Notes: generated from the letters alone by a model not told the origin. A DNA stretch of 64,000 bases from Anodontia alba (GCA_964016985.1 OZ024824.1:117572951-117636950); one strand, 5' to 3'. Counted from the stretch's first letter, positions 44,332 through 55,805 are shown. A program made the numbers and translations.

Positions 44332-45390
44332 AAGAGGCCCACGGGCCACAACTCGCTCACCTGAGTGAAACCGCCACTGCAGATATGCAGATGGCATGCA
44401 ACATTTTTCCAATACTCTTATGACAAGGCAATGGCTTAAACAGTTTTTGAAATATCTTGCTTACAAGGTTAAAATGCTGAAATTTTCAAAACGTTACAAG
44501 TAAAATAAGTCACCCCCAATGCCTCCTACCAACTTCTGAGTCAACTGGCATTTCGGTGCAGTAGAAGAAGCAAAAAATAGATTTTCAAGATGGCTGCCAT
44601 CTTGGATTTCCGATCGGAATGATTATAGCTATTTTCTGATCTACAAGTCACCCTGATGCTTCCTACTAAGTTTCAAGTCAATTGACTTTTAGGTTTAAGA
44701 GAAGAAGCGAAAAATAGATTTTCAAGATGGCTGTCATGGAGACCATCTTGGATTTCCAATTGGCACGATTTGAGCTATTTTTTATGTACAAGTCATCCCG
44801 ATGCTTCCTAGCAAGTTTGGAGTCAATTGGCCTTTCGGTTCAGGAGAAGAAGCGAAAAATAGCTTTTCAAGATGGCTGCCATGGTGGCCATCTTGGATTT
44901 CTAATCAGCACAATTTTAGCTATTTTTGATTTATAAGTCACCCCAATGCTTCCTAACCAGTTTGGAGTCAACTGGCTTTTGGGTTTCGGAGTAGAAGCAA
45001 AAAATAGATTTTCAAGATGGCTGCCATGGTGGCCATCTTGGAATTTGGACCGACACGATTTTAGCTATATTTGATCTACAAGTCACCCTGATGCTTCCTA
45101 GCAAGTTTGGTGTCAATTGGCCTTTCGGTTCAGGAGAAGAAGCGAAAAAGATTTTCAAGATGGCGGCCATGGCGGCCATCTTGGATTTCCGATCAGAACG
45201 ATTTTAGTTATTTTTTTATCTACATTTCACCCTGATGCTTCCTACCAAGTATCGAGTCAATTGGCCCTGGGGTGTAGGAAGAGTAGGCCTTTAAAGCAAT
45301 TGTTCACGCCGCATGACCCATGATGGACGACGGACATTGACTGACCACAATAGCTCACCATGCGCACTTCATGCTCAGGTGAACTAAAAA
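44332..45390. mobile_element. pearl/Helentron-like element with 145-bp core repeats
   Basis: Left end AAGAGGCCCACGGGCC and CGCTCACCTGAGTG, then five to six tandem units of about 145 bases (each with TTTTCAAGATGGC, CATCTTGGATTTCC and AAGTCACCCTGATGCTTCC), then ATGGACGACGGACATTGACTG and CACAATAGCTCACC. The order of left end, core repeats, ACGG-rich stretch and hairpin end is that of pearl-type non-autonomous Helentrons of bivalves; assignment by architecture. Confidence 0.6.
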
Positions 45391-46910
45391 TCTGAGCAAA
45401 TTTGGCTCGGTGGCTTCAGAGAAGTCGTCAAATTCTCAACAATTTTCCCATATAAATGTTATGGGGCTCATACAAATGCATAGGGAAGCAAACTTGACCT
45501 TGCCGTAAAAAGGTCAAATGTCAACGTACGATAATCTTTTCAGCAATTTTGGTAGATCTCCTGTCCCTGATGATTTGTGCACAGATTTAGCCCCAAGGCA
45601 TCCTCAGTTCTGAAGAAGAAGATTTTTAAAGGGTCTTACCATATATGGGCATGGTGGCCATCTTGGTCGACCTACCGCGACCATTTTAGCAATCTTTCGT
45701 TCCCCTGACTTAAGAAGGCACAATATGAAATTTGAGCAAATTTGGCTCAGTGGCTTCAGAGAAGAAGAAATTTAAAATTCTCAACAATTTTCCTATTCAA
45801 ATGTATGGGGCTCATACAAATGCATAGGGAAGCAAACTTGATCCTGCTGTAAAAAGGTCAAATGTCAACGTACGACAATTCTTTTGGCAACTTTGGTAGA
45901 CCTCTCCTTCCCGATGATTTGTGCAAAGATTCAGCCCCAAGGCATTCTCGGTTCTGGAGAAGAAGATTTTTAAAGGTTTTTACCATATATGGGCATGGCG
46001 GCCATCTTGGTCAACGGACCATGACAATTTTAGCAATCTTTTGTTTCCCCACCCTAAGGTGGCTCCATATGAAATTTGAACAAAATTAGCTCAGAGGCTT
46101 CAGAGGAGAAGTCGTTTGAAACTCTTAACAATTTTCCCATTCAAATGTATAGAGCTCATACAAATGCACAGGGAAGCGAACTTGACCTTGCCGTAAAAAG
46201 GTCAAACGTCAACGTACGATAATTCTTTTAGCAACTTTGGTTGACCTCTTGTCCCCGATGATTCGTGCAAAGATTCAGCCCCAAGGCATCCTCGGTTATG
46301 GAGAAGAAGATTTTTAAAGGTTTTTACCATATATGGGCATGGCGGCCATCTTGGTCAACGGACCGCGACAATTTTAGCAATCTTTTGTTTCCCCACCCTA
46401 AGGTGGCTCCATATGAAATTTGAACAAAATTAGCTCAGAGGCTTCAGAGGAGAAGTCGTTTGAAACTCTTAACAATTTTCCCATTCAAATGTATAGAGCT
46501 CATATAAATGCATAGGGAAGCGAACTTGACCTTGCCGTAAAAAGGTCAAACGTCAACGTACGACAATTCTTTTAGCAACTTTGGTTGACCTCCCGTCCCC
46601 GATGATTTATGCAAAGATTCAGCCCCAAGGCATCCTCGGTTATGGAGAAGAAGATTTTTAAAGGTTTTTACCATATATGGGCATGGCGGCCATCTTAGTC
46701 GACGGACCGCGACCATTTTAGCAATCTTTCGTTCCCCCACCCTAAGGAGGCTCCATATGAAATTTGAGCAAAATTGGCTCAGCGGCTTCAGAGAAGAAGT
46801 CGTTTGAAAATGTTAACGGACGGACGGACGGACGGACGGACGGGCGGACGGACGACGGACGAAAAGTGATCACAATAGCTCATCCTGAGCAGAGCTCAGG
46901 TGAGCTAAAA
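45391..46910. mobile_element. pearl-like element with 341-bp core repeats and ACGG microsatellite
   Basis: Four units with a period of about 341-345 bases, each with AATATGAAATTTGAGCAAA-like, CTTGACCTTGCCGTAAAAAG and GGCATGGCGGCCATCTTGG segments. Then (GGAC)n from 46816 to 46860, and an end containing GAGCAGAGCTCAGGTGAGCT. The last two full units are almost identical, so the array expanded recently or is being homogenised. Confidence 0.65.
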
Positions 46911-48440
46911 AAAACACTACAGCTTAAATACAATCAGTAATGAACAACTAAAGTCTGTGTCACATGGACACATGCAAGCTTAGTACTGTTTCTTTAGGTA
47001 AGATCTATGCACTTGCTGACCAAATACTTTAGTACTCTTTCTAAAATGAAAGAATAACTTTTCAGAAATATGATCAGCGAAGACCAACAAAGAAAGTAAG
47101 AGCAGTTGGTATTAAGAAGAATGAAATTATATTCAGCTAAAATATTCAATGGAAGAAAGAATTTAAGTATAAGAACTAAAACAAAACTTGAATACTAAAA
47201 GCCTCCTTTCAAAACGTATTACAACACAAAAGACAGAGACAAGGTGAAAATAGAATTAATTAAATACCATTGAACTGCCAGCAACCAAATGAATGAAAAC
47301 TGTTCAAAAACTCTTCAATACATCCTTTAGATTCACATTAAGACCACACAAGTCAGCTGTTTTAAACTCCTGTGTTAATTAACATATGGCGGAGTTTCAA
47401 ACTAGTATGGAAGTCCTTAGGCAAATGACTAAAATATGAATGTCAGACAACCTTTGGAAAAATCTTAAAGCTTTAACATGAAGAACTACAGAACACCAGT
47501 TTGTTGTTTAAGTCAATCTATGTACACTAGAATAGAACTTATGCAGAACAGAAACAATTTCATATATGCTTACTGTAAGGAAGAAAGGATAGATCTGCTT
47601 TTCTGATAGCAAAAGTTAAGACCACATAAACAGTATTCTGTGCTACTGTCATCAAAGATAACTGTTGAAACAAAGAGAAAAACTCCAGTGTCAGTGTCAA
47701 TTCGATCGCAGGAAATACCGATTGAAGTGACACATTTGAACACGTTACAGGACAAGAAAACCAGTGTTCATAATTTCAAAATACAATATAGGCTTGCAAG
47801 CAAGCTATAGATATATCAGGTATTATTTTCTTTTCAAGCGTTCTTAGTTTGGTTAGAGTTCACCAGTCCAGAAGCAAATCTCGAAAAATCCTAAAATCTG
47901 TTGATGGGGATGCAAATCCTTCAAAAAAAACAAACAAACAAACAAACGAACAAACAAACGAGCAACAACTACTTGCAATAGTACGTTTGCACATCTTCTT
48001 AATATGACAATGGAGATTATGGATCTCCCTGTTTTATGCCTATTTTTGTAATGGTGAGAATGGATACCCCTGTTTTACACCTATTTTAGTTTTATGCCTT
48101 TTCGTAAGTAATTATACAAAATGCTAAATGATTTGCTGACATGAATTAAAGCGTAAGATTTTGTTAAGCCTAATTTGTTAATTAGAATTTCTTTAGATTT
48201 AATTTGTTATGCTGTCTACATTTGTAATAGTTGGTTAGTGAGAGTCAATATAAATAGAAGGCAAGTAAAAGAAAGTCATGAAAATTTAATGGGTAGTTCA
48301 AGATATATTCATTCCGAGTTGTCTAAACTCTCTTTGATTTGTTAAGTGCTAGAAGTGTTTGATAACACTGTCTTTCTCTACTGTTTTTTTATCAATGTAA
48401 CAAAATAGTCAATTTTGTAAAAATCGACCTATATCCATTC
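46911..48440. other. no gene recognised
   Basis: Interior of the long-inverted-repeat element, between the pearl-like array and the right arm. AT-rich, with short open frames only and one AAAC simple repeat. Confidence 0.6.
47920..47966. repeat. AAAC/AACG simple repeat
   Basis: CAAACAAACAAACAAACGAA and a second run follow each other. The surroundings (46911-48360) are intron and interior of the long-inverted-repeat element, with no further feature recognised. Confidence 0.8.
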
Positions 48441-49117
48441 AAGGCCTAAAATGACAATGTTACCGGTTTTCATTTTTTATGAAATTTGGCACAGCTATAG
48501 AGGATATATGTAGCAAATTTTCCTGGTAGTATGAAATCTTGACAAAAACTATAACATATTAATTTTGAAAGTTTAATTTTGGTATTTTTTTCCTTTTTTG
48601 GTAAAAAATTCAGATTTTTATACTCAATTTATCAGAAAATGTTAACTTTAATTAAATATAAATGTTTTGTGGTACCAATAGAATTACTATGGTGTTCACC
48701 ACTCAGCACAGCGCAAAAAATCTTAAAACTAAATTGAACTTAAGATGTATGACATACTTATTTGGAGACAGGTATCAGCTCATGGGGGGGGAGTGAGTCA
48801 AGATTGCGTCCTGAGTACAACTTTTTATTATATGATTTAATAAGCACATTTTCATAGGTTGCATATGCCTAGTTATTATTATACAAAGTTTCAGAAAAAT
48901 CCATGCGTGGGCAGAAATGAAAGATGCTCTTTACATTTATTTCCTTCGACAGGATTTGAAAAACAGGACTTTAAATAAGGTGAGTGCTTAATGCAGGTGG
49001 CTTTTATGACAGGTTTGACTGTATAACCAGTTCATGTTGCTCTATAGTAAAAGGATCATACAAAAAAGAATATTAAAAGGAGTCAAAGAGAAAAGAAAAG
49101 CAACTCATCATAATTAC

Positions 49118-49279
49118 CTGTTGAAAGTTTTCACTGCCAATATGACGAGAGAACAGATCATGAACATGATCCATGCTATAAGGAGCTTGCAATTTCTCAT
49201 TGTACATGTGTGAGTATAGAAACAGAGCTTCCTCTGATGTAGAGCAGAATCTGTACTCAACCAAACCCTTGCCTCCTTG
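49118..49279 (-). CDS. PARP4: PARP4 exon: WGR-like region, end (residues 207-260)
   Basis: 54 codons, phase 0 at both ends, acceptor TTATTTCAG and donor CAACAG then GTAATT. The product begins QGGKGLVEYRFCSTSEEA, like the final strand of WGR domains (KGLVEYRF), followed by a helix and a conserved HVHDLFSRHIGSENF segment leading into the regulatory region. The following intron is about 9 kb, the longest seen, and is occupied by the 6.35-kb long-inverted-repeat element. Confidence 0.9.
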
Positions 49280-49740
49280 CTGAAATAAGCAGAACATGCA
49301 ATGTATTACAATTTGCTACAATTTCATGTAAAGCTTAATTTCATATGTTTCAAATAAATTAAAACTTGCATGCTTGAATTCAGCAGGCAACAAATGAGCA
49401 ATATTTTTTCCGTAGTAAAGTGTTATTTCCAAGTTTAAATACTGAGGCATGTGTGAAATAGTCTAACCTTATTTATCTTCACTATAGTGCTTGACCTTCT
49501 GTATTTCACTTTGGTGGTATATAGAATCTGGTTTTGGCTTTGGTTATTGAAGCTATTTTAAACTCGAAGTTTTACCTTTTTCAAAAAAAATTTCAGGATA
49601 ACTTTTTAAATACAAGTTTTTATAAAAAATATGAAAGATAAAAGTTAAGGACAGCAAAGTCCCTTTGCTTGGAATTAAATGCTTCTCACTCAACACTTTA
49701 GACCTACACATATGAATTAAATGCAGAACCATATATTCCT

Positions 49741-49984
49741 GGGCCCAGTTGTTCAAAGCATCGTTAGCTTAACGAGCTCGTTAAGGGTCATTTTGTTAAC
49801 TATTTTAGCAGATTCAATATACAATATTCTGATATTTTTTGCTGAAAAAATGTGAGTAGCTTTTGCACTGCAAAAGCTACTCATATTTTTTCAGCAAAAA
49901 ATTTCAGCATATTTGCATATCACTCAATTAAAATTTTAACGAATCGTTAACTAACGACATCGTAAGTTTTGAACAACTGGGCCT
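49741..49984. mobile_element. GGGCCC-ended fold-back MITE, copy 6
   Basis: Intact left end GGGCCCAGTTGTTCAAA and right end GAACAACTGGGCC. Lies about 18 bases from the donor of the PARP4 exon at 50003, inside the intron, so most of the short intron next to this exon is a hairpin. Confidence 0.84.
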
Positions 49985-50002
49985 TGTTCTTTATTCACCT
50001 AC

Positions 50003-50140
50003 CTCAACAGACTGAAGACAACCAGAATGGGACATAACTCTGAACATAAATGTATCAGAGCTATCCACGTTTTCAAGATGATTTGCTGCATGAACTTCTA
50101 GTACTGTGAATACTGTGTACTTCTTGTTCTTCTCTTTTTT
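50003..50140 (-). CDS. PARP4: PARP4 exon: WGR-like region, middle (residues 161-206)
   Basis: Exactly 46 codons, phase 0 on both sides, between CTTATAG and GTAGGTGA. The translation KKYTVFTVLEVHAAN ... FMFRVMSHSGCLQSVE shows the alternating strands of a WGR-like fold: a first strand ending in LEV and a paired FMFRVMSHSG strand. The canonical Trp-Gly-Arg triplet is not obvious, as in other PARP4 proteins. A GGGCCC-ended fold-back MITE begins only about 20 bases beyond the donor. Confidence 0.88.
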
Positions 50141-50297
50141 CTATAAGTAAAAGCAGAACTGACAAGACATGTCACATGAAAACATATATTATAGAACATA
50201 CCCAACCAGAAGAAAGGTAATATTGTTTGAAATTTAACAGGTGGTAGGCTTGGGCTTTGTGCTGGATGTTGACTGTAAATCTTTCCCTCTACAATAC

Positions 50298-50505
50298 ATT
50301 TAACACTAATCACACTAAGGGTACATTCAGCAGATGACAAATTGGTGATATTTTTTCTATTTTTTTTTTCCTAGAAAATAGGATCAGACACTTCATGTAA
50401 ATTGTCTCCTGAGAGACAATTTGCATCAAGAGTTAGATCCTATTTTTAGGAAAATTAAGAAAAATATTTCAAAATTTCGTCTGCTGAAATTTTTACCCAG
50501 CATGG
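50298..50505. mobile_element. ATGCAAATTG hairpin MITE
   Basis: CACACTAAGGGTACATTCAG at the left and CTGAAATTTTTACCCAGCAT at the right around arms TTCATGTAAATTGTCTCC and GAGACAATTTGCATC. Confidence 0.65.
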
Positions 50506-50694
50506 AAAATGCTATTTTCATTTCAATCCTCAGTGCTGCAATTAATTAAGAATCACTTTTCAATTACCATTCCCACTGGCATCATTCATAACGCACTGCA
50601 GCATAAGAAAATGTACTTTCGGATATGTGTGCCCAGAGAAAATTTAGATCAGCCTGGAATTGTTGTGTATTGCTATTGCGGCCTTTCCTGTGTA

Positions 50695-51023
50695 CAGTCA
50701 ACTCTCGTTATGTCAAAGTCCAACGGACTCACTGAAATACTTCAAGATATCCGTACCTCGACATATCAGACTTGCAGAATTCAGGAAAAAAATAAATCTA
50801 GCAATCAGATTTCAAAAATGGATATATAATTTGACTCCTGAAGTTAGATATATATGAAAATATAGTGGAAAAGAAGAAAAAGTGCCACTTAGGAGCAATT
50901 TCTCTGCTTTTCCACAATATTTTATTACCTGTTGTTAGATTTCCATGTTAAACTGGGACCAAATTTTCACTTCTAGATAAGTGGTTATTTGAGATAAGTA
51001 GAGTGGAGATAACAAGACTACTG
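50695..51023. mobile_element. pogo-like MITE (TA target), CTCGAATAAC family, inverted
   Basis: TA plus CAGTCAACTCTCGTTATG at the left and ACAAGACTACTG plus TA at the right; the body runs opposite to the copies at 20165 and 27893. Confidence 0.76.
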
Positions 51024-51224
51024 TATTTTCGTATTTACCCTTTTTTCATGAGTGCCACCATAAAATGTCTCCCCGTACATGTATGCATTTAATAATGTAA
51101 TTATTTCAGTCCTCAGGGATTGCATTTTACAATCAATTTGCATATTACCAATATCATTGGCATTATTGGTATACCTGCATAGCAGGAAGGTGATGTTTAT
51201 ACAATGTCGCATTAACATTGATGT

Positions 51225-51510
51225 AATGTCATAACCTTTATAAATAAAATATTACACTAACATTGAGGTAACACATGAAGTTTATATAATATCACATTAA
51301 TGCTGATGCAATGTCATGATGTTTATACAATGTGCATAAATGTTGATGCAATGTGATGTTTATTCATGTACAATGTTGCATTAATGTGTGATTTCATGAC
51401 ATTTATACAACATTACATTAATGTTGATACAACATCATGACATTTATACAATGACGCATTTATGTCTATGCAACGTCATTACATTGCATCAACATTAATT
51501 TGACATTGTA
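51225..51510. repeat. degenerate repeat of ATGTTGATGCAATGTCATGA units
   Basis: Six or seven imperfect units of about 40 bases (TTTATACAATGT, GCATTAATGTTGATGCAA). They look like a decayed, expanded relative of the palindrome at 62596 (TTTATACAACGTC...GATGCAACGTCATGACG), with CpG converted to TpG or CpA. Confidence 0.6.
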
Positions 51511-51886
51511 TAGAGGTCATGTGTTGCCTTGGCAGGGCTGTGTTCTGTAATTGTTGCCTTTTATGGGATATATTCACATTCATCTTTTATTGTTGTGTAA
51601 AAGAAGGAAAATATTCTTTTTTATACAGTAAATGTCCTAAAATTCTTTATTCCATGCTTTTTTGGCTTAAATTTGGCTTTCTATGCAGTTGTTTCTCAAA
51701 AAAAAAAAAAAAAAAAAAAAAATATTGGCATTGCAAACAGTGTAGATCCTGATCAAACTGTTTCTGCAAAGTGATCAAGGTCTGCACTGCTTGCATATGA
51801 AACTTTGCCAGGAACTTTGGTGTTTGAAATTTTAGAACATTCACCATACTACAATAAAGTTGAGCTATGCTGGTGCACAGGGGCTA

Positions 51887-51985
51887 TTAACAAGCTATTT
51901 GAGAGAAAAGATATACTATCCTATCATAATATACATATTATTATAGGATAGTATATCTTTCCTCTCAAAAAGCTTGTTACTTGCC
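51887..51985. repeat. hairpin next to the PARP4 exon at 52009
   Basis: GGGCTATTAACAAGC and GAAAGATATACTATCCTAT pair with ATAGGATAGTATATCTTTC and GCTTGTTAC-TTGCCC across a short loop. It starts about 24 bases downstream of the donor at 52008. Confidence 0.7.
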
Positions 51986-52008
51986 CTGTGTGCTGGTGTA
52001 ATAGTTAC

Positions 52009-52157
52009 CTGTGCTTGAAACATTGCGAACTTTGCAACTTGGAATTCTTTGGAGTAGCCAGGACAGTTCTTCTCACCTCCTTTCCACAGTTTATAGCTAT
52101 TTATGTTAAATAAAGGTTTCATTTGTTTCTTCTTCTCTTTCTTCTGGTACCGAGATG
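52009..52157 (-). CDS. PARP4: PARP4 exon: linker and start of WGR-like region (residues 111-160)
   Basis: The acceptor is TTCTTCTGCAG before 52157 and the donor is CACAG then GTAACT. Phase 1 entry gives a basic linker (SRYQKKEKKKQMKP) followed by YSKEFQVAKFAMF, which matches the start of the WGR-like region of vertebrate PARP4 (a DFEVAKYN-type segment). An open frame extends upstream past the acceptor to about 52401, but it is not PARP4-like and is taken as intron. The exon exits in phase 0. Confidence 0.85.
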
Positions 52158-52644
52158 CTGCAGAAGAATTCAAGTACAGGCTTGTATAAAAGCTGCTGCT
52201 GTATATAGCAAAAACAGCATCTTGTAATATATACTGGATGTGGTCAGGAGGTGTATTTGATAATAACTGTGGGATAATTTTCTCCAGTTCTATATAAACT
52301 GTACATTGTGTGTAATCAGTACAGTTGTCTATGAACAAATAAACTGAAAACCTTAACTTATCCAATAGATCAGAAAAGGGACCTGTCCAAGGACTGATCA
52401 TTGTGGAACCCTTGATAAGACTTGGCCTTCAGCCAACAGAGCAATCCATAAGCAATACAACTGCCCTTAGACCTGTAACAGGGTCAATATGAAAACATCC
52501 ATTTAATAACATTATAATATATATTATTATATTAACTGTCAGATCCTTACAAAAATGGTATAGACCCTTAAATGAAAGAATTTGCTCCCTCTGACAGAAT
52601 TCTTTCACTTAAGAGTAACTCCAAGTCAGAACTAGACCATGAAG

Positions 52645-53270
52645 TGAGCATATGCTCACTAATACCCCCGGCCATGGCCATCAGTATAGCCAGAACAAAA
52701 ATACAAAATTTAATAGCAAGAACAATAAAGGGAAATAACTCTAAGGGACCTGGCCCCATGGCCCTAATTTTCTTTCCCACAATACAACTAGTCATACTTG
52801 TCATATGTACGAAATTTCAAGTTTCTAGGTAAAGTAGTTCCTGAGATATCTTTGACACAAAATACAAAATTTAGTAGCAAGAACAACAAAGGAAAATAAC
52901 TCTAAGGGACATGGCCCCATGGCCCTTACTTTCTTTCCCACAATACAACTAATCATACTTGTCATGTGTACAAAATTTCAAGTTTCTAGGTAAAGTAGTT
53001 CCTGAGATATCTTTGACACAAAATACAAATCTTAATAGCAAGAACAACAAAGGAAATAACTCTAAGGGACCTGGCCCCATGGCCCTTTTTTTCTTTCCAA
53101 CAATACAACTAGTCATACTTGTCATGTGTACAAAATTTCAAGTTTCTAGGTAAAGTAGTTCCTGAGATATCTTTGACACAAAATAAATGTTAACAGACTG
53201 ACAGACACACAGAAAAGACAAAAACTATATACCCCCATTGCATACTTCATATGCCAGGGGTATAAAGAAA
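52645..53270. mobile_element. tandem-repeat element with three 170-bp units
   Basis: Left end ATACCCCCGGCC and right end TATGCCAGGGGTAT. Three near-identical units contain TAGCAAGAACAA, GGAAATAACTCTAAGGGACC, CAAGTTTCTAGGTAAAGTAG and CCTGAGATATCTTTGACAC. Then GACTGACAGACACACAG before the right end. Open frames seen here on both strands are repeat shadows. Confidence 0.65.
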
Positions 53271-53441
53271 GTAAATACTTTCACAGCATTTATTTTCCTT
53301 GAAGATACATTCATTTTCTTGGGCAGAAAGAATGCTGGCCCACCTGTAGACATAATGAAATTTCTAACAAACACATCATTCTTCAATTAAACTTGTCTGA
53401 AAGGAAGGAGAACTCAAGATGGGACTGTTTCAATGTACATA

Positions 53442-53782
53442 CAGTCGAACTCCTTTGGGACCATGAAAATTTTTCGAGACAGCGGTAGTTCCAGCCACGG
53501 AGGGTTACTATTAGTGCCATACCAGAAGGCATAATGGAGATAATTGTGGGATATCTTTTCGATGTTCTATATTATAAATGTATGTTGTGTGTACTCATTA
53601 GAATTGCCTCATAGAGGCAATTCTAATGAGTGCATACAGCATACATTTGCAGGATAAAAGAAGAAAATCTCCCTAAATTATCCGTATATCGTATCTGGAG
53701 GATTTCCCTGCGGACTCAAGAACGTGTTCGACTCATCCATGGTAAACGAGTCATCGGGGTTTGAGTCATTGAAGTTCTACTG
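53442..53782. mobile_element. pogo-like MITE (TA target), TGGCTCGAAC family
   Basis: Ends CAGTCGAACTCCTTTGGGAC and TTGAAGTTCTACTG, flanked by TA. Hairpin arms TACTCATTAGAATTGCC and GGCAATTCTAATGAGTG. Another copy, eroded at the left, at about 55806-56225. Confidence 0.74.
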
Positions 53783-53877
53783 TACATACATATAGCTGTG
53801 CCAATCAAAAATGTGTCTTTGGGCATATGTGGACAGTGAAGATCATAGATCTCGATATGAATGAGTAACAGGTAGAT

Positions 53878-53998
53878 AAGTTTCCTTATTTTTCTACAAA
53901 AACATATGTTGTGGGTACTCATTAGAAGCACCTCACCTAGGCACTTCTAATGAGTACCCACAGCATACATTTTTGTAGAGAAATAAGAAAAATATAGA
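53878..53998. repeat. simple hairpin MITE (TTGTGGGTACTCATTAGAAG core)
   Basis: Palindrome with arms TTTCTACAAAAACATATGTT and GGTACTCATTAGAAGCACCT plus their inverses. Other plain copies with no further ends: about 1240-1368, 13375-13455, 14580-14735, 20015-20110, 23950-24035, 29515-29606, 30490-30625 and 33965-34080. Confidence 0.7.
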
Positions 53999-54194
53999 TA
54001 ATTTTTGGTTGAAAAAAGTGCCTTTTCAAGAGCTATGGAAGACCCAGATCAGCCTAAGCATCTGTGCAGTCTGGTCAGGGCTTTTGCTGTCTGCTAACAT
54101 TTGACACTATAGAATGTATCAATGGAGAGCAAATACTCCGATGAGACTTTGCGTATGTGAATCTGAGTGTGCATTTTCAGCAGGTTCCAAAGCA

Positions 54195-54353
54195 CCTCTT
54201 CGCTTGACCAGGCCCAAATAATTCTTTACAAAGATATTCAGTGGCTACCTCTTCGCTTGACCAGGCCCAAATAATTCTTTACAAAGATATTCAGTGGCTA
54301 CCTCTTCACTTGACCAGGCCCAAATAATTCTTTACAAAGATATTCAGTGGCTA
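54195..54353. repeat. 53-bp triple tandem repeat beside a PARP4 splice donor
   Basis: Three near-perfect 53-base units (CCTCTTCGCTTGACCAGGCC ... ATATTCAGTGGCTA; the third has one change). The array ends about six bases from the exon at 54359, so its edge lies at the donor of the second BRCT exon. Confidence 0.93.
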
Positions 54354-54358
54354 CAAAC

Positions 54359-54557
54359 CTGAAATTTTTCCACTTCCAAGTTCCTGAGACTTGGTTTTCC
54401 CCACCATGAGATAATCATCAGTGTTGAGAAGTTTTCCTCCCTCAACACACTTTTCAATGTATGCTACTGATATAACTGGTATACTGTACTTGGTAGCCAT
54501 CTTGACTTTGTAGGAAATGTCAGCTTTTTCAGCATCATTACATACCACATGGGTGCT
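54359..54557 (-). CDS. PARP4: PARP4 exon: second half of BRCT (residues 45-110)
   Basis: Starts in phase 0 after TTCTAG with STHVVCND, the usual THVV strand of BRCT domains, and continues through VISVAYIEKCVEGG, the BRCT helix 3 in which the conserved aromatic residue is replaced by Cys. The exon ends in phase 1 at a CAG|GTTTGT donor. In PARP4 the BRCT domain is N-terminal; phosphopeptide binding has not been shown for it. A 53-bp triple repeat lies just downstream, starting about six bases inside the intron. Confidence 0.9.
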
Positions 54558-54695
54558 CTAGAAATCAAACACAGAGGAAAATACATAGCTCCAGATATGG
54601 TAAATGTCCTAAAATTCTGAACACCTTATTCTAAACTTTTATATGTAAACGGTTATGTTTGTCCTACTCTGTGATGTCAGTGCTGCTTTGTGCTA

Positions 54696-54890
54696 TTAAC
54701 CCTTGTCCTGCTGAACCAGAATATACAGTGTATACTGCCTTTGCAAACAGTGTAGATCCAGATCAGTTGGCTTCTGAGAAGCCAACTGATCTGGATCTGC
54801 ATTGTTTGTCATTTAGTATGTGTGAATTCATATCAACAATCTGGATCAAGTGATCTGATTGGCTGAAAACTGGAAGTAGGCCTGGCATTA
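54696..54890. mobile_element. TTAA MITE, CCCTTGTC family, right end missing
   Basis: Left end TTAACCCTTGTCCTGCTGAA and the hairpin are intact. The element stops near AGTAGGCCTGGCAT without its right inverted repeat. Confidence 0.75.
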
Positions 54891-55009
54891 TACTTCAAAG
54901 CAAATAAGACATGACATTTCATAATGAACCATCTGCTTGCCAGATGATTCACATGAAATGTCAAGCCTCACATTCTCTGAAAGAAAAAATAAAAAAAATA
55001 CCATAATAA

Positions 55010-55520
55010 TGCTAAGAATTGGGCCAGATAGGCATTTGCAAACAGTGTAGAACCAGATCAGATGCTGCAGAATATGGCATCTGATCAGGGTCTACACTGC
55101 CATACATATAGCATATTTTAGACACATCAAGAGGTAGTAGAATGGACCATTTTAAATTTTAGGAGAAGTATTGTAAGTAGATAAGGTGTCCCAATGCTTA
55201 GGGTAAATATGGTATGCAAAATGCTGACAGCTGCAACTTTGATAAGCACTGTAAGGGTCAACTCATCAAAGTCACACTATATCCACAATGTTTTAAGAAA
55301 ACAACCCTTTTGCCATACCCTATATACCTTAAGTATTTGGACACCTCAACTCCTTATAATACTTGTTCTTAAATTTAAACAAGTACAATTTACTACCAGA
55401 TGTTGTGTCTAAAACCTGCTCGATGAGTGGCAAATAGTGCAGATGCTGATGAGATGCCATGTTCTGCGGTGTCTCATCTGGGTCTACACTGTTTGTATAT
55501 ATACTAGGAATGCCGGGTAA
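55010..55520. mobile_element. two CCCTAAG-ended MITEs in opposite orientation
   Basis: The first (to about 55213) ends CCCAATGCTTAGGGTAAATA; the second starts at about 55318 with ACCTTAAGTATTTGGACACC. They face each other, so a transcript could pair across about 100 bases of spacer. Confidence 0.65.
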
Positions 55521-55805
55521 CCTTTACAGATAATTTTAAAGTATTTAATGTAATGTATCTTTCAATTTTTTTTTTTATTTTTGTATAACCTTTCATCTTT
55601 ATTGAACAAGCTGGCAAAGTTTCATTTGATTTTCAGTGACGATTATGAGAAAAAATACACCCTCTTGAAAATACCCCTATTTGTGTAATGCAACACTGAC
55701 TGGCAAGTCAGTACCTTGTGTATTTGTTATTTGTTACATATACTATATACCTGTCATTTCATTTTCGTCCTGGTATATATAACTGAAGCAAACAGTGCAT
55801 AATTA

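Larger units (their letters stand above)
42671..49021. mobile_element. 6.35-kb element with long inverted repeats
   Basis: Flanked by TA (42669-42670, 49022-49023); ends TAGTCAAACCTGT and ACAGGTTTGACTG. Matching inverted blocks continue far inward: TTTCTGCCCACGCTTGGA (42789) against TCCATGCGTGGGCAGAAA (48900), and GAAATTTCATAAAAATTGAA with CCGGTAACAT (43198-43230) against ATGTTACCGG and ATTTTTTATGAAATTT (48460-48485). So each inverted repeat is about 570 bases, imperfect. Inside are a SINE (44000) and pearl-like repeats (44332-46910). No transposase was found. All of it lies in one PARP4 intron. Confidence 0.72.

Noticed and set aside
44727..45323. Plus-strand frames similar to those at 4.4-5.5 kb
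   Set aside because: Same repeat family, same explanation.
50509..50857. Plus-strand frames of 65-106 codons
   Set aside because: Most of the sequence is a pogo-like MITE; no recognisable protein.
52160..52401. Open frame extending the PARP4 exon at 52009 to the right
   Set aside because: A good acceptor at 52158 gives the phase needed by the exon at 54359; the upstream extension has no PARP4 likeness and is probably intron.
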